Below are positions 33,468-44,099 of a stretch of 64,000 bases of DNA, piece after piece; the stretch's first letter is position 1, and the number at the start of each line of letters is the position of its first letter. Source of the DNA: Buttiauxella selenatireducens (GTDB lineage: Bacteria; Pseudomonadota; Gammaproteobacteria; Enterobacterales; Enterobacteriaceae); assembly GCF_031432975.1 (NCBI RefSeq), contig NZ_CP133838.1, forward strand, positions 930,001 through 994,000. The letters run 5' to 3'. The notes under the pieces were generated by a model that saw nothing but the letters and a program-made list of their open reading frames with translations, ran no database searches and was not told where the DNA came from. The translations under genes and the position numbers were made by a program.

Positions 33468-33929
33468 CTAAATCATAATTCGCATGATTAACATGGCACC
33501 GAAAGCATTCAGCACCGAAAGGGCAATCATTAAAGGAATGCGTTTGGCTGGGATGCCTACCACGCCGAGAATGCGTCCTGCGTATTGCACCTGTGAACCC
33601 ATCAGGTAGATGGCGGGAGCGAGGATGGCCAGATGGCTACCGGTGAGAATACCCTTCTCAAACAAACTGATAGCAACACCGATTCCACCACCCATCGACA
33701 TCCAACCGCCGATGAGCACGGCTGCTGCTTCACCCGGCAATCCAAAGACTTTCATGACCGGGCCAAATAGCCAGGCCATGCCTGCTAACGCTCCGGTAAG
33801 CTCCAGCGCATAAATAATAATGAATGCCATCAGAACGTTAGGCAGAGTGCTGGTTGTTGCGATGGTCCAGCCTTTACGAGCACCGGCAACAAAGACATCG
33901 GTGATCATCGGTTTAGTGGTTTCAGCCAT
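33468..33929 (-). CDS. yjiG: YjiG-like inner-membrane protein (SpmB-like half)
   Basis: 153 residues, the length of E. coli YjiG. Four or five hydrophobic segments and the nucleoside-recognition/Gate domain pattern, e.g. TTSTLPNVLMAFIIIYAL, GGWMSMGGGIGVAISL and APAIYLMGSQVQYAGR. The ORF could start five codons earlier, but the ATG at 33929 follows CCGAGGTG and matches the family start. It overlaps the end of yjiH by 8 bp, so the two halves are translationally coupled and probably act as one transporter. Confidence 0.85.
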   Translation of the reverse strand: MAETTKPMITDVFVAGARKGWTIATTSTLPNVLMAFIIIYALELTGALAGMAWLFGPVMKVFGLPGEAAAVLIGGWMSMGGGIGVAISLFEKGILTGSHLAILAPAIYLMGSQVQYAGRILGVVGIPAKRIPLMIALSVLNAFGAMLIMRIMI

Positions 33930-34635
33930 GTTGCACCTCGGCACTTTGCTTACGTTCAGAGAGCGTTAAAATCAGGCGCATCAGATTGGCGCCAACAATT
34001 TTCATGATGAACATCACCGCAACGCACAGGCCAATTGAGGCTGGAACGGCATGTGTCCCGTCAACGGCCAGCAAGGTGAACAGCACCGCACCTGATGAGA
34101 AAAAGTTAGTGATCATCGCACCGGCAGAAAACTGGAACATCGTGAACACGGTTTTCTCTTTTTCCGTGATTTGGCCTTCGTCAGCTAAGACGCGCGTTAA
34201 AGAAGCGCCAACATCGGTACTTTGCAGGCTGCCAATCAGCGCAAGACCGGTAGAGCCAGGGATGCCGAGCAGTGGGCGTAACAGAGGAGTGAGCAGTTTG
34301 CGGGCCGCGTTCAGCGCGCCGTAATGTTCCAGTACGTTTATCATGCCCAGAGCGAACATAACGGCTGGGATAAGACCAAAAGCGAACAGAAAACCATCCA
34401 TTGCGCCGTGTCCGCCTTTTCCGCGAAAGGCTGATTTCGCGACTTCAACGGTATCGCCTTGCGGAGTGACGTCGGTCACTACCTTGCCAAATGCGCCGTT
34501 TAGCGTGGTGAAGTCAAACACACCCCACCATTCTTTACCGCCCAATAGGCCGGAAAAGAACACCATCGCGAAGAGCAAAGCGACATAGGCACCAGGTCCA
34601 ACACGTGCATTTTTGGGATCAACAGAACCTTCCAT
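33922..34635 (-). CDS. yjiH: YjiH-like inner-membrane protein (SpmA-like half)
   Basis: 237-residue multi-pass membrane protein with a Gate-like domain. Five or more hydrophobic segments; conserved blocks GAMDGFLFAFGLIPAVMFALG, LGIPGSTGLALIGSLQSTDVGAS and FSAGAMITNFFSSGAVLF match YjiH. Function not established. The genetic coupling to peptidases (M20 here, iadA in E. coli) suggests peptide or amino-acid conjugate transport. First gene of a three-gene operon whose promoter must lie in 34636-34822, next to the RpiR-type regulator. Confidence 0.83.
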   Translation of the reverse strand: MEGSVDPKNARVGPGAYVALLFAMVFFSGLLGGKEWWGVFDFTTLNGAFGKVVTDVTPQGDTVEVAKSAFRGKGGHGAMDGFLFAFGLIPAVMFALGMINVLEHYGALNAARKLLTPLLRPLLGIPGSTGLALIGSLQSTDVGASLTRVLADEGQITEKEKTVFTMFQFSAGAMITNFFSSGAVLFTLLAVDGTHAVPASIGLCVAVMFIMKIVGANLMRLILTLSERKQSAEVQHG

Positions 34636-34822
34636 AAATCATTTCCTTATGTCAGTGAGAGAGTGCTGCACTCCGATGCTAAAAGCGGGAAATGATTGGC
34701 AACATGACGATGATCAAGCCGAGTGGCTTACTGGCAAGGGAAGGGGGATTGTTGTGATGGTAAGCACAATAGCCTTTGCAAATAATAGGTTATTGCGCTT
34801 GTCAGGATTTGGTTTTCTACAA

Positions 34823-35659
34823 TTAGATAAGCAGTGGCAGTGTTGCACTGGCCGTTTGCTGACTGGTGGCTGCGTACCGGCTATCGTGGTTTGCCAGCTC
34901 ACTGACTAACACTTCCACCAGCAACATGGCCCCCACTTTGGCATCTAATGCCCCAGCGCTCAACGGTCCTTCAGGTTTTGCCGCGACCAGCAGTAAATCG
35001 GCGAGATCGGCAAGTGGGCTACGCAAAGTATTGCTCAGTAGCAGAACGCGGGCATGGCGGTTTTTGGCAAGCTTCACGACATGAAGCAAATCTTTGGTGG
35101 AACCCGAACTGGAAATGACCACCACAAAATCTCGCTCGCTAAGCGTAGTTGCATTCATTGCAGCACGATGCATATCGCTGTACAGCTGCGCATATTTGCC
35201 CATTCGCAGTAATTTGTAGTGCAAATAATCACCGATGATCGCGCTGGCTGCGACGCCATAAATTTGCACTGAAGCCGCCTCGTGAAGGGCAATTCCCGCC
35301 TGATGCAGAACATCGCGGTTCAAGAGCTTTCCGGTATCTCTGAGTGCTTGCACCGACCCCTCCACCAGCTCGCCAATGCTATCTTCGCTTGCGGGAACGG
35401 GTGGCTGTTGTTGCTGAACATCCAGCGCTAACGCCATCTTGAACTCGGTATATCCCTTACAGCCTAAATGGCGACACAGGCGAGTGACGCTGGCTTCGCT
35501 GGTTTCGCTTTCCCGGGCAAGCTCGGTGATGGTCAGATACAGCACCTTCTGGGGTTGTGAAAGGATGTAATCCCCCAACTTTTGCAATGTTGGGCTAAAG
35601 CCTGGCAAACCCTGGCGCAAGTGCAGTAATAAATTCCCATTCTCTGTCATCGGACTCAT
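34823..35659 (-). CDS. MurR/RpiR-family transcriptional regulator
   Basis: 278 residues. N-terminal RpiR helix-turn-helix (FSPTLQKLGDYILSQPQKVL, TITELARESETSEASVTRLC, LGCKGYTEFKMAL) and C-terminal SIS sugar-phosphate-binding domain (VQIYGVAASAIIGDYL, VVVISSSGSTKDLLHVV, SAGALDAKVGAML). It is divergent from the PTS-nanE operon and should respond to an amino-sugar phosphate such as ManNAc-6-P or GlcNAc-6-P. It also reads towards yjiH-yjiG-peptidase and may control both flanks. A second ATG at 35650 is an alternative start. Confidence 0.88.
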   Translation of the reverse strand: MSPMTENGNLLLHLRQGLPGFSPTLQKLGDYILSQPQKVLYLTITELARESETSEASVTRLCRHLGCKGYTEFKMALALDVQQQQPPVPASEDSIGELVEGSVQALRDTGKLLNRDVLHQAGIALHEAASVQIYGVAASAIIGDYLHYKLLRMGKYAQLYSDMHRAAMNATTLSERDFVVVISSSGSTKDLLHVVKLAKNRHARVLLLSNTLRSPLADLADLLLVAAKPEGPLSAGALDAKVGAMLLVEVLVSELANHDSRYAATSQQTASATLPLLI

Positions 35660-35750
35660 CTCACAACCTGATTCAAACTGCCCATAGTGTGGAGTAAAGC
35701 CCCCCTGGAGTACTAGCAGATTCGATTAATTGTGAGCTGGATCTTACTGA

Positions 35751-35803
35751 TGGTAATAATTTTCAGTGATTGATGTTTGTTGTGGTAATAATTTTCACCA
35801 CAA
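35751..35803. promoter_or_regulatory. Two direct-repeat operators in front of the PTS-nanE operon
   Basis: TGGTAATAATTTTCA occurs twice without a change, at 35751-35765 and 35783-35797, start-to-start 32 bp or three helical turns. The second copy is embedded in an inverted repeat TTGTGGT-N10-ACCACAA (35780-35803). Likely target of the divergent RpiR-type regulator. A partial copy TGATGGTAA is also seen at 34755-34763 before yjiH. Confidence 0.68.
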
Positions 35804-35825
35804 CAACTCAGCAGGAAGAAAATTT

Positions 35826-37385
35826 ATGTCAGTTTTTAGTGGAGCCTCATCAGGGGGCTGGTTTGAAAAAGCGCAACGTTTCGGAAAGTCCTTCATGTTA
35901 CCCATTGCCGTACTTCCTGCTGCTGGGCTTTTACTGGGGATTGGCGGGGCGTTATCAAATCCGAACACCGTAGCGGCTTATCCCTATTTAGATGTTGCCT
36001 GGTTACAGGGCATTTTCACGATCATGGCCAGCGCAGGGTCAATTGTTTTTGCCAACCTGGCCGTGCTGTTTGCCGTTGGGGTTTCCGTTGGCCTGGCGAA
36101 GGGCGATAAAGGGACTGCGGGGCTTGCGGCGTTACTGGCATATCTGGTGATGAATGCCACCATCAATGCGTTACTCACTCTGGGGGGCAAATTGGCTGCA
36201 ACCAACCCCGGTGCCGTTGGGCAGGGGATGGCGTTGGGTATTCAGACCCTTGAAACGGGGGTATTTGGCGGTGTGGTCATCGGGATTGTCACTTCCCTTT
36301 TGCACAATCGCTATAACAAAATTGCGCTGCCACAGTTCCTGGGGTTCTTTGGCGGTTCCCGGTTTGTGCCAATAATCAGTTCTCTGGTGGCCATTTTGGT
36401 CGGCGCCGCGATGACAATCATCTGGCCTCATTTCCAGAAGCTCATTTTTGGAATGGGTGGGCTTGTGGATGCCACAGGTTATCTGGGCACCTTTATTTAT
36501 GGTTTCGTGCTGCGCATGCTTGGCCCGTTCGGCCTGCACCATATTTTCTATTTGCCATTCTGGACAACAGCGTTGGGTGGTTCCGAGATTGTTGGCGGTC
36601 ACCTGGTTGAAGGAACGCAACGTATCTTCTTCGCACAGTTGGCCGATCCGAATACTCAGCAGTTTTATGTCGGAACGTCACGCTTTATGTCCGGGCGCTT
36701 CATCACGATGATGTTCGGCCTGATTGGTGCGTGTCTGGCGATGTACCACACCGCGAAACCGGAAAACCGCAAACGTGTTGCTGGTTTGCTGCTGTCTGCT
36801 GCGTTGACCTCGTTCTTAACAGGCATTACCGAGCCAATCGAGTTCTCTTTCCTGTTTATTGCACCTGTACTGTATGTGATTCACGCTGTATTCGATGGCC
36901 TGGCTTTCATGCTGGCGCATATCCTGCACATTACCATCGGTCAGACATTCTCTGGCGGCTTCATTGATTTCATCCTGTTTGGCGTGTTGCAGGGTGAGGC
37001 AAAAACTCACTGGTTATACGTGCCGCTGGTGGGGATTCCGTGGTTCTTCCTCTACTACTTCACATTCCGCTTTGTGATTACTCGTTTTAACTTCAAAACG
37101 CCAGGCCGTGAGGATGCAGGTAGTGAAAGCAACGTTCAGGTTGCTGAAGGCGAACGCTCTGCACAAGTTATCGTGGCACTCGGTGGCAAAGAGAACATTG
37201 TTGAACTTGATTGCTGCGCCACACGCTTGCGCGTCACCTTGCACGATGGCGAACTCATCAACGAAGCTCTGTTGAAAGAAACAGGAGCCCGAGCCGTTAT
37301 TAAACGCGGTAATGGAGTGCAGGTTATTTACGGTCCGCACGTCACCATCATTAAAAACGAAGTAGAGGAACTGCTAGCCTTATGA
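35826..37385 (+). CDS. PTS transporter subunit IICB, glucose/N-acetyl-sugar family
   Basis: 519-residue inner-membrane phosphotransferase permease. EIIC domain first ([42 protein letters not shown] with the conserved ITEP sugar motif), then a cytoplasmic EIIB domain whose phospho-cysteine is in [11 protein letters not shown]. No EIIA domain, so it must use Crr or another EIIA. Start at 35826 follows CAGGAAGA; the ORF opens 20 codons earlier across the operator. Its stop overlaps nanE by 4 bp, tying the sugar to ManNAc-6-P metabolism: N-acetylmannosamine is the likely substrate, imported as ManNAc-6-P. Substrate is inferred from context only. Confidence 0.87.
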   Translation: MSVFSGASSGGWFEKAQRFGKSFMLPIAVLPAAGLLLGIGGALSNPNTVAAYPYLDVAWLQGIFTIMASAGSIVFANLAVLFAVGVSVGLAKGDKGTAGLAALLAYLVMNATINALLTLGGKLAATNPGAVGQGMALGIQTLETGVFGGVVIGIVTSLLHNRYNKIALPQFLGFFGGSRFVPIISSLVAILVGAAMTIIWPHFQKLIFGMGGLVDATGYLGTFIYGFVLRMLGPFGLHHIFYLPFWTTALGGSEIVGGHLVEGTQRIFFAQLADPNTQQFYVGTSRFMSGRFITMMFGLIGACLAMYHTAKPENRKRVAGLLLSAALTSFLTGITEPIEFSFLFIAPVLYVIHAVFDGLAFMLAHILHITIGQTFSGGFIDFILFGVLQGEAKTHWLYVPLVGIPWFFLYYFTFRFVITRFNFKTPGREDAGSESNVQVAEGERSAQVIVALGGKENIVELDCCATRLRVTLHDGELINEALLKETGARAVIKRGNGVQVIYGPHVTIIKNEVEELLAL

Positions 37386-38080
37386 AACCATCCATGATGT
37401 TACAAATTCAGGGAAAACTGATTGTCTCCTGCCAGGCACTGGAAAACGAGCCGTTACATAGCGCGTTCATCATGTCGAGAATGGCGCTGGCGGCAGCGCA
37501 AGGTGGGGCTGCGGCAATTCGAGCGAACAGTCTTATTGATGTACAGACAATTATGGATACCGTTGATTTACCTGTTATTGCCATCATCAAGCGTGACTAT
37601 CCGGGCAGTGATGTTTACATCACAGCCACGCTCAAAGAAGTGGATGAGCTGATGGCCGCAAAACCGGCGATGATTGCGATGGATGCCACAGGACATGAGC
37701 GTCCAGGTGCACATGATTTGCAAAGCCTGGTCGTCGCTATTCGCCAGAAGTATCCCGATCTTTTGTTAATGGCTGATATTGCGACTGTTGAAGAAGCACA
37801 AACGGCGGCTGAACTCGGTTTTGATTGTGTCGGCACGACGCTACACGGCTATACATCAGAAACAAAAGGGCAAATTCTTGCGCATAATAATTGCCAGTTC
37901 CTGCGGGATGTTCTGGCAGCCGTTGATGTGCCAGTGATTGCTGAAGGCAATGTTGAAACACCTGAAATGGCTGCACATTGCCTGACTTTGGGTGCTCATG
38001 CGGTCGTGGTGGGTGGGGCGATAACGCGTCCCCAACAAATTACGCGCCGCTTCGTAAACGCTATCGCGACCGTGAGTTAG
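37382..38080 (+). CDS. nanE: NanE, N-acylmannosamine-6-phosphate 2-epimerase
   Basis: 232-residue TIM-barrel epimerase turning ManNAc-6-P into GlcNAc-6-P. Conserved family blocks: [14 protein letters not shown] at the N-terminus, [27 protein letters not shown] (catalytic Lys region), [34 protein letters not shown] and [17 protein letters not shown] overlaps the PTS stop (ATGA). The rest of the sialate operon (nanA, nanK, nanT) is not in the window, so this is likely a second nanE devoted to imported ManNAc. Confidence 0.93.
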   Translation: MKPSMMLQIQGKLIVSCQALENEPLHSAFIMSRMALAAAQGGAAAIRANSLIDVQTIMDTVDLPVIAIIKRDYPGSDVYITATLKEVDELMAAKPAMIAMDATGHERPGAHDLQSLVVAIRQKYPDLLLMADIATVEEAQTAAELGFDCVGTTLHGYTSETKGQILAHNNCQFLRDVLAAVDVPVIAEGNVETPEMAAHCLTLGAHAVVVGGAITRPQQITRRFVNAIATVS

Positions 38081-38194
38081 TGGTAGCCGTAACGGGTCCA
38101 GTCTCCCCCTGATTGGGCTCGTTACACCGTTACGCATGATCTCAACCGCCACATCTGCGATAATTACTTTTTAGAACAATTATCAGAGATGACT

Positions 38195-38866
38195 ATGCAG
38201 TACCCGATTAACGAGATGTTCCAGACCCTGCAAGGGGAGGGCTATTTTACTGGTGTGCCCGCCATTTTCATTCGCCTGCAAGGCTGCCCGGTGGGCTGCG
38301 CGTGGTGCGATACTAAACACACCTGGGATAAACTCGCAGATCGTGAAGTCTCTCTGTTCAGTATTCTCGCCAAAACCAAAGAGAGCGATAAATGGGGTAA
38401 TGCCAGCGCAGAAGATTTGCTGGCGATATTCCAGCGTCAGGATTACACCGCACGCCACGTGGTCATCACCGGAGGAGAACCGTGTATTCACGATCTCACT
38501 CCGCTCACCGCGTTGTTTGAGCACCACGGTTATAGCTGCCAGATTGAAACAAGCGGCACGCACGAAGTGCGTTGTACTGCGGGAACCTGGGTAACGGTAT
38601 CCCCGAAAGTGAATATGCGTGGTGGCTACGACGTACTTTCTCAAGCTTTGGAACGTGCCGACGAGATTAAGCATCCCGTGGGGCGACTGCGTGATATTGA
38701 AGCGCTCGACGAATTGCTGGCAACTCTGGTGGATGATAAAAAACGCGTTATCGCCCTACAGCCTATCAGCCAGAAAGAAGACGCGACGCGTCTGTGTATC
38801 GAAACCTGTATCGCCCGTAACTGGCGGCTTTCGATGCAGACGCACAAGTATTTGAACATCGCTTAA
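38195..38866 (+). CDS. queE: QueE, 7-carboxy-7-deazaguanine synthase
   Basis: Radical-SAM enzyme making 7-carboxy-7-deazaguanine from 6-carboxytetrahydropterin. 223 residues from the ATG at 38195, the E. coli length; an ATG two codons earlier (38189) is possible. Cluster cysteines in GCPVGCAWCDTKHTW (CX3CX2C), SAM-binding VVITGGEPCIHDL, and IETSGTHEV. A terminator follows, shared with the convergent queD. QueE, QueD and QueF of this window cover three steps to preQ1. Confidence 0.95.
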   Translation: MQYPINEMFQTLQGEGYFTGVPAIFIRLQGCPVGCAWCDTKHTWDKLADREVSLFSILAKTKESDKWGNASAEDLLAIFQRQDYTARHVVITGGEPCIHDLTPLTALFEHHGYSCQIETSGTHEVRCTAGTWVTVSPKVNMRGGYDVLSQALERADEIKHPVGRLRDIEALDELLATLVDDKKRVIALQPISQKEDATRLCIETCIARNWRLSMQTHKYLNIA

Positions 38867-38872
38867 AACGAG

Positions 38873-38899
38873 AAAGGCACCTTTACGGTGCCTTTCTTT
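38873..38899. terminator. Bidirectional intrinsic terminator (queE / queD)
   Basis: AAAGGCACC, TTTAC, GGTGCCTTT then CTTTT: 9-bp stem between convergent genes. Confidence 0.9.
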
Positions 38900-39258
38900 T
38901 AACCTTTATACACGCAACCGGCGGTACAGGTTTCTTTCACCATTACTGCGCTTAGCAGCGGTACAATCGGTTTCATTTCGTCCCAAATCCATTTCGCCAG
39001 TACTTCGCTGGTCGGATTCTCAAGACCTGGAATATCATTCAGATAGTAATGATCCAGTCGGTTATAAGTCGGTTTAAACGCGGCTTTCAGCTCAGAAAAA
39101 TCCATAATCCAGCCGGTATACGGATCAACCTCGCCAGTGATTTCCAGGCGCACCATAAATGAATGGCCATGTAAGCGACCGCATTTATGGCCTTCAGGGA
39201 CATGTGGCAGGCGGTGAGCGGCTTCGAAGGTAAAATCTTTAAACAGGGTAGTGGACAT
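38899..39258 (-). CDS. queD: QueD, 6-carboxy-5,6,7,8-tetrahydropterin synthase
   Basis: 119-residue T-fold enzyme converting dihydroneopterin triphosphate to 6-carboxytetrahydropterin. Zinc histidines in AAHRLPHV and RLHGHSF, catalytic Cys in [18 protein letters not shown] and the C-terminal VKETCTAGC. The ORF opens 19 codons upstream, but ATG 39258 ([15 protein letters not shown]) is the family start. Divergent from cysJ. E. coli has the same cysJ/queD neighbourhood. Confidence 0.95.
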   Translation of the reverse strand: MSTTLFKDFTFEAAHRLPHVPEGHKCGRLHGHSFMVRLEITGEVDPYTGWIMDFSELKAAFKPTYNRLDHYYLNDIPGLENPTSEVLAKWIWDEMKPIVPLLSAVMVKETCTAGCVYKG

Positions 39259-39567
39259 GATGGAGTCTCTTTCAAAATAACGCGGCATAGTACCGGAAAC
39301 GACTATTTCACGCATTAACTATAGTCATTACAGTCTGTGGTGAGTCGCTTCCTTGTTCCCTTTTAAATATTAATTATTGTTTATCAATTGGTTAGGTAAT
39401 CACTTTTGCCGTTATGGATTACCCGTAAAAGTGGTTAGTCGTTTTTGTTATTTGTTATTTCTATCCCTTCTTTAATTGTTATTATCCCGATGGTTAACCT
39501 TACCCTATGAATGCTTTTTACCGTTGATGTTTAAAAACGGATCTTTTGCTACTGGAACCCACAACGC
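39259..39567. promoter_or_regulatory. queD-cysJ divergent intergenic region
   Basis: About 309 bp, very AT-rich in the half nearer cysJ (39360-39560). It must carry the cysJIH promoter and, by family knowledge, CysB activator sites; CysB boxes are too degenerate to place by eye. No gene seen. Confidence 0.5.
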
Positions 39568-41373
39568 ATGACAACTCAGGCTCCACCGACCGCATTGCTG
39601 CCGCTAACCCCGGAGCAACTGGCACGCCTCCAGGCGGCGACAACAGATTTCTCGCAGACTCAGCTGGCCTGGATATCGGGCTATTTCTGGGGAATGATCA
39701 ATCAACAACCGGGCAATGTTGCTGCGGCACTGCCAACTGCGGCTGAAGTACCGGCTATCACACTGATCTCAGCTTCCCAAACCGGGAACGCACGCCGCGT
39801 CAGCGAACAACTGCGCGATGATCTGCTGGCAGCTAAACTGAACGTCAATCTGGTGAACGCGGGCGACTATAAATTCAAACAAATAGCCCAGGAAAAGCTG
39901 CTGATTGTCGTGACGTCAACGCAGGGCGAAGGTGAGCCACCAGAAGAAGCGGTTGCGTTGCACAAGTTCCTGTTCTCGAAAAAAGCCCCGAAACTTAACG
40001 GTACAGCGTTTGCTGTATTTAGCCTCGGTGATACTTCTTACGAATTCTTCTGCCAGTCCGGTAAAGACTTTGATTCCAAACTCGCGGAACTCGGTGGTGA
40101 GCGCTTGCTGGATCGCGTGGATACTGATGTTGAGTTCCAGCCCGCAGCAGCGCAATGGCGTGCAAAAATTGTCGATGTTCTGAAATCCCGAGTACCCGCA
40201 GAAACTCCGGCACAAGCAGCGTTGACCTCGACAGGCGCAGTGAACGAAGTTTTCACCAGCCCATACACGAAAGAAGCACCGCTGACGGCAACGCTTGCGG
40301 TGAATCAGAAAATAACGGGCCGTGATTCAGAAAAAGACGTGCGCCACTTTGAAATCGACCTGGGCGATTCCGGCCTGCGCTACCAGCCTGGCGACGCACT
40401 GGGCGTCTGGTATCAAAACGATCCTGCACTGGTAAAAGAACTGGTTGAATTGCTGTGGCTAAAAGGCGACGAGAGCGTCACGGTCGATGGCAAAACGCTG
40501 CCGCTGAGTGAGGCGCTGGAGTGGCACTTTGAGCTGACCATCAATACCGCGAATATCGTTGAGAAATACGCTCAGGTGACCCGCAACACGGCGCTGCTGG
40601 ATTTGGTGGGCGATAAAACCAAACTGCAACACTTCGCTCAAAGCACACCGATTGTCGATATGGTGCGTTACGCTCCGGCAGAATTAACGGCCGAACAGCT
40701 TATTGATTTGCTGCGCCCGCTGACGCCGCGTCTGTACTCCATCGCGTCTTCACAGGCTGAAGCCGAAAGCGAAGTTCACATTACCGTTGGCGTGGTGCGT
40801 TATGACATCGAAGGCCGTGCCCGTACCGGTGGCGCATCCGGCTTCCTGGCGGATCGTCTTACAGAAGACGGCGAAGTGCGCGTGTTCATCGAACACAATG
40901 ATAACTTCCGCCTGCCAGCTAACCCGGAAACACCGGTCATTATGATTGGCCCAGGTACGGGTATTGCTCCGTTCCGCGCCTTTATGCAGCAGCGCGAAAA
41001 CGACGGTGCAACGGGTAAAAACTGGCTGTTCTTCGGTAACCCACACTTTGCCGATGATTTCCTCTATCAGGTGGAATGGCAGCGTTACGTCAAAGATGGC
41101 TTGCTGACCAACATCGATCTTGCCTGGTCCCGCGACCAGCAACACAAAATATACGTACAAGATAAACTGCGCGAAAAAGGCGCGGAACTGTGGAACTGGA
41201 TTAAAGAAGGTGCCCACATTTACGTCTGCGGCGATGCGAATCGCATGGCAAAAGACGTTGAGCATGCATTACTGGAAGTGGTAGCCGAGTTTGGTGGTAT
41301 GGACACTGAAACGGCCGATGAATTTTTAAGTGAGCTGCGCGTTGAGCGCCGTTATCAGCGAGATGTCTACTAA
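39568..41373 (+). CDS. cysJ: CysJ, sulfite reductase flavoprotein alpha subunit
   Basis: 601 residues. Flavodoxin-like FMN domain ([45 protein letters not shown]), then FAD domain (RLYSIASSQ) and NADPH domain ([42 protein letters not shown]), ending [10 protein letters not shown]. It passes electrons from NADPH to CysI. First gene of cysJIH; its stop overlaps the cysI start by one base (TAATG). Confidence 0.96.
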   Translation: MTTQAPPTALLPLTPEQLARLQAATTDFSQTQLAWISGYFWGMINQQPGNVAAALPTAAEVPAITLISASQTGNARRVSEQLRDDLLAAKLNVNLVNAGDYKFKQIAQEKLLIVVTSTQGEGEPPEEAVALHKFLFSKKAPKLNGTAFAVFSLGDTSYEFFCQSGKDFDSKLAELGGERLLDRVDTDVEFQPAAAQWRAKIVDVLKSRVPAETPAQAALTSTGAVNEVFTSPYTKEAPLTATLAVNQKITGRDSEKDVRHFEIDLGDSGLRYQPGDALGVWYQNDPALVKELVELLWLKGDESVTVDGKTLPLSEALEWHFELTINTANIVEKYAQVTRNTALLDLVGDKTKLQHFAQSTPIVDMVRYAPAELTAEQLIDLLRPLTPRLYSIASSQAEAESEVHITVGVVRYDIEGRARTGGASGFLADRLTEDGEVRVFIEHNDNFRLPANPETPVIMIGPGTGIAPFRAFMQQRENDGATGKNWLFFGNPHFADDFLYQVEWQRYVKDGLLTNIDLAWSRDQQHKIYVQDKLREKGAELWNWIKEGAHIYVCGDANRMAKDVEHALLEVVAEFGGMDTETADEFLSELRVERRYQRDVY

Positions 41374-43085
41374 TGAGCGAAAAACACCCAGGACCATTAG
41401 TGGTCGAAGGCAAGCTGTCTGACGCCGAGCGTCTGAAACGCGAAAGCAATTATCTGCGCGGTACTATTAAAGAAGATTTGCAGGACGGGCTGACTGGCGG
41501 CTTCAGAGGCGATAACTTTTTGCTGATCCGTTTCCACGGTATGTACCAGCAAGACGATCGTGATATTCGTGCTGAACGTGCTGAACAAAAACTCGAACCG
41601 CGCCACGCCATGATGCTGCGCTGTCGTCTGCCGGGTGGGATCATCACCACTGAGCAATGGCGCGCGATTGATAAATTTGCCGAAGACAAAACCATTTACG
41701 GCAGCATTCGTCTGACTAACCGCCAGACTTTCCAGTTCCACGGCATTCTGAAAAAGAACGTGAAACCGGCTCACGAAATGCTGCACGAAGTCGGGCTGGA
41801 TGCGCTGGCAACCGCTAACGACGTGAACCGCAACGTGTTGTGTACTTCAAACCCGGTGGAGTCTGAACTACACCAGGAAGCGTACGAGTGGGCGAAAAAG
41901 CTCTCCGAACACTTGCTGCCGCGCACCCGTGCTTACGCTGAAATTTGGTGGGATCAAGAGAAAGTCGCAACCACCGATGAAGAGCCAATCCTGGGCGAAA
42001 CCTATTTGCCGCGTAAGTTTAAAACCACAGTCGTCGTGCCGCCGCAGAATGACGTCGATCTTCATGCCAATGACATGAACTTCATCGCGATTGCCAAAGA
42101 CGGCAAACTGGTGGGCTTCAACCTGCTGGTGGGTGGCGGTTTGTCTATTGAACACGGTAACAAAGCGACGTATGCGCGCACCGCGAGCGAGTTTGGTTAC
42201 ATTCCGCTGGAACACACGCTGGCGGTAGCGGAAGCCGTTGTCACCACGCAACGCGACTGGGGCAACCGTACCGACCGTAAGAATGCAAAAACTAAATACA
42301 CCCTTGAGCGCGTCGGCGTTGACGTGTTCAAAGCTGAAGTTGAGCGTCGTGCGGGCATCACTTTTGAGCCGACTCGCCCGTATGAATTTACCGGACGTGG
42401 CGATCGCATTGGTTGGGTGAAAGGAATTGATGATAAATGGCACCTGACGCTGTTTATCGAAAATGGCCGTATTCTGGATTATCCGGATCGTCCGCTGAAA
42501 ACAGGGCTGATGGAGATCGCGAAGATCCACAAAGGTGACTTCCGCCTGACCGCCAACCAGAACCTGATCGTCGCAGGGGTTCCTGCTTCTGAGAAAGCTG
42601 CGATTGAGAAAATTGCGAAAGAAAGCGGCTTGATGAACGCGGTGAAGCCACAACGTGAAAACTCGATGGCCTGCGTCGCCTTCCCGACGTGCCCACTGGC
42701 AATGGCTGAAGCTGAACGTTTCTTGCCGCAGTTTGTGACTAAAGTGGAAGAAGTGCTGGAAAAACACCATGTGCCAGATGAACACATTGTGACGCGTGTA
42801 ACAGGCTGCCCGAACGGCTGTGGACGCGCGATGCTGGCAGAAATCGGCCTGGTGGGTAAAGCGCCTGGGCGCTACAACCTGCATATCGGGGGCAACCGAA
42901 TCGGCACACGTATTCCGCGTATGTACCGCGAAAACATTACTGAACCCGAGATTCTGGCATCTATTGATGAACTGGTTGGACGCTGGTCGAAAGAGCGTGA
43001 AGCGGATGAAGGCTTTGGTGATTTCACCATCCGTGCCGGGATTATTCGCCCGGTGCTCGATCCGGCTCGGGATTTGTGGGACTAA
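41373..43085 (+). CDS. cysI: CysI, sulfite reductase hemoprotein beta subunit
   Basis: 570-residue siroheme/[4Fe-4S] subunit reducing sulfite to sulfide with six electrons. The coupled cofactor cysteines appear in [17 protein letters not shown] and [18 protein letters not shown]. Sulfite-binding Arg/Lys regions ([21 protein letters not shown]) are present. Overlaps cysJ. Separated from cysH by a REP-like element, which is unusual within the operon. Confidence 0.96.
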   Translation: MSEKHPGPLVVEGKLSDAERLKRESNYLRGTIKEDLQDGLTGGFRGDNFLLIRFHGMYQQDDRDIRAERAEQKLEPRHAMMLRCRLPGGIITTEQWRAIDKFAEDKTIYGSIRLTNRQTFQFHGILKKNVKPAHEMLHEVGLDALATANDVNRNVLCTSNPVESELHQEAYEWAKKLSEHLLPRTRAYAEIWWDQEKVATTDEEPILGETYLPRKFKTTVVVPPQNDVDLHANDMNFIAIAKDGKLVGFNLLVGGGLSIEHGNKATYARTASEFGYIPLEHTLAVAEAVVTTQRDWGNRTDRKNAKTKYTLERVGVDVFKAEVERRAGITFEPTRPYEFTGRGDRIGWVKGIDDKWHLTLFIENGRILDYPDRPLKTGLMEIAKIHKGDFRLTANQNLIVAGVPASEKAAIEKIAKESGLMNAVKPQRENSMACVAFPTCPLAMAEAERFLPQFVTKVEEVLEKHHVPDEHIVTRVTGCPNGCGRAMLAEIGLVGKAPGRYNLHIGGNRIGTRIPRMYRENITEPEILASIDELVGRWSKEREADEGFGDFTIRAGIIRPVLDPARDLWD

Positions 43086-43097
43086 TTTTCCCCTTCG

Positions 43098-43216
43098 CCC
43101 TCACCCTAACCCTCTCCCTCAGGAGAGGGGATCGTCCGGTTTTCTCCTTTTCTTGAGGGAGAGGGGATTGCATTGTTTTCCCCCTCTCCCTGAGGGAGAG
43201 GGCCGGGGTGAGGGTC
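43098..43216. repeat. REP-like palindromic array inside the cysJIH operon
   Basis: GCCCTCACCCTAACCCTCTC at the left and GAGAGGGCCGGGGTGAGGG at the right enclose two further palindromic blocks (CTCAGGAGAGGGG; CTTGAGGGAGAGGGGATTG). The 153-bp cysI-cysH gap is mostly this element, with the cysH ribosome site after it (AACAAGCGAGGC). It may tune cysH level through mRNA processing; inferred. Confidence 0.85.
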
Positions 43217-43238
43217 AATATTAACAAGCGAGGCACGT

Positions 43239-43973
43239 ATGTCGGTACTCGATTTAAAAGCGCTGAACGAATTGCCCAAAGTCGAACGCGTGATGGCGTT
43301 GGCCGAGGCCAACACTCAGCTTGAAAAACTCACCGCCGAACAGCGCGTAAGCTGGGCGCTGGAAAACTTGCCGGGCGAGTTTGTGCTGTCCTCAAGCTTT
43401 GGTATTCAGGCGGCGGTAAGCCTGCATTTAGTCACCCGCCAGTTTCCGGATATTCCGGTTATCCTGACCGACACCGGTTATCTGTTCCCGGAAACCTACC
43501 AATTTATTGATGAACTGACCGACAAACTGAAGCTGAACCTGAAAGTATTCAGTGCGAAGGAAAGTGCGGCCTGGCAAGAAGCTCGCTACGGTAAATTGTG
43601 GGAGCAAGGTGTTGAAGGCATTGAAAAATACAATGACATCAACAAAGTGGAGCCGATGAACCGGGCACTGCGTGAATTGAACGGGCAAACCTGGTTTGCG
43701 GGTTTGCGCCGTGAACAATCGGGTAGTCGTGCGAATTTACCCGTGCTGGCGATTCAACGTGACGTGTTTAAAATTCTTCCGATCATCGACTGGGATAACC
43801 GCACGGTTTACCAGTATCTGACCGCCAATGGCCTGAAATACCACCCGTTGTGGGATCAGGGTTATCTCTCCGTTGGCGACATCCACACCACACGTAAGTG
43901 GGAAGAAGGTATGGCGGAAGAAGAAACCCGTTTCTTCGGTCTCAAGCGTGAATGCGGGCTACACGAAGGTTGA
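43239..43973 (+). CDS. cysH: CysH, PAPS reductase
   Basis: 244-residue thioredoxin-dependent reductase of 3'-phosphoadenylylsulfate to sulfite. PP-loop [40 protein letters not shown], and the catalytic cysteine near the C-terminus in KRECGLHEG. The lack of the additional Cys pair of APS reductases is consistent with PAPS use. Third gene of cysJIH. Confidence 0.96.
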   Translation: MSVLDLKALNELPKVERVMALAEANTQLEKLTAEQRVSWALENLPGEFVLSSSFGIQAAVSLHLVTRQFPDIPVILTDTGYLFPETYQFIDELTDKLKLNLKVFSAKESAAWQEARYGKLWEQGVEGIEKYNDINKVEPMNRALRELNGQTWFAGLRREQSGSRANLPVLAIQRDVFKILPIIDWDNRTVYQYLTANGLKYHPLWDQGYLSVGDIHTTRKWEEGMAEEETRFFGLKRECGLHEG

Positions 43974-43989
43974 TTTATCGCTTTGTATT

Positions 43990-44014
43990 AGCCCTCTCTC
44001 TTTTAGGGAGGGGG
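43990..44014. repeat. Half REP-like palindrome after cysH
   Basis: GCCCTCTCTCTTTTAGGGAG then GGGGC: a single palindrome of the REP-like family, a few bases after the cysH stop, possibly serving as its transcript end. Confidence 0.6.
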
Positions 44015-44099
44015 CGAAAAGATCCTCTAATTTCGGTATAACCGATTTTTCTGCCCATTCCTTTCCCCGAGTTACCAATAACTGACACCAATCAACAAC

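Noticed and set aside
41868-42884. 338-codon minus-strand ORF inside cysI
   Set aside because: Antisense shadow of a highly conserved gene; no family resemblance or ribosome site.
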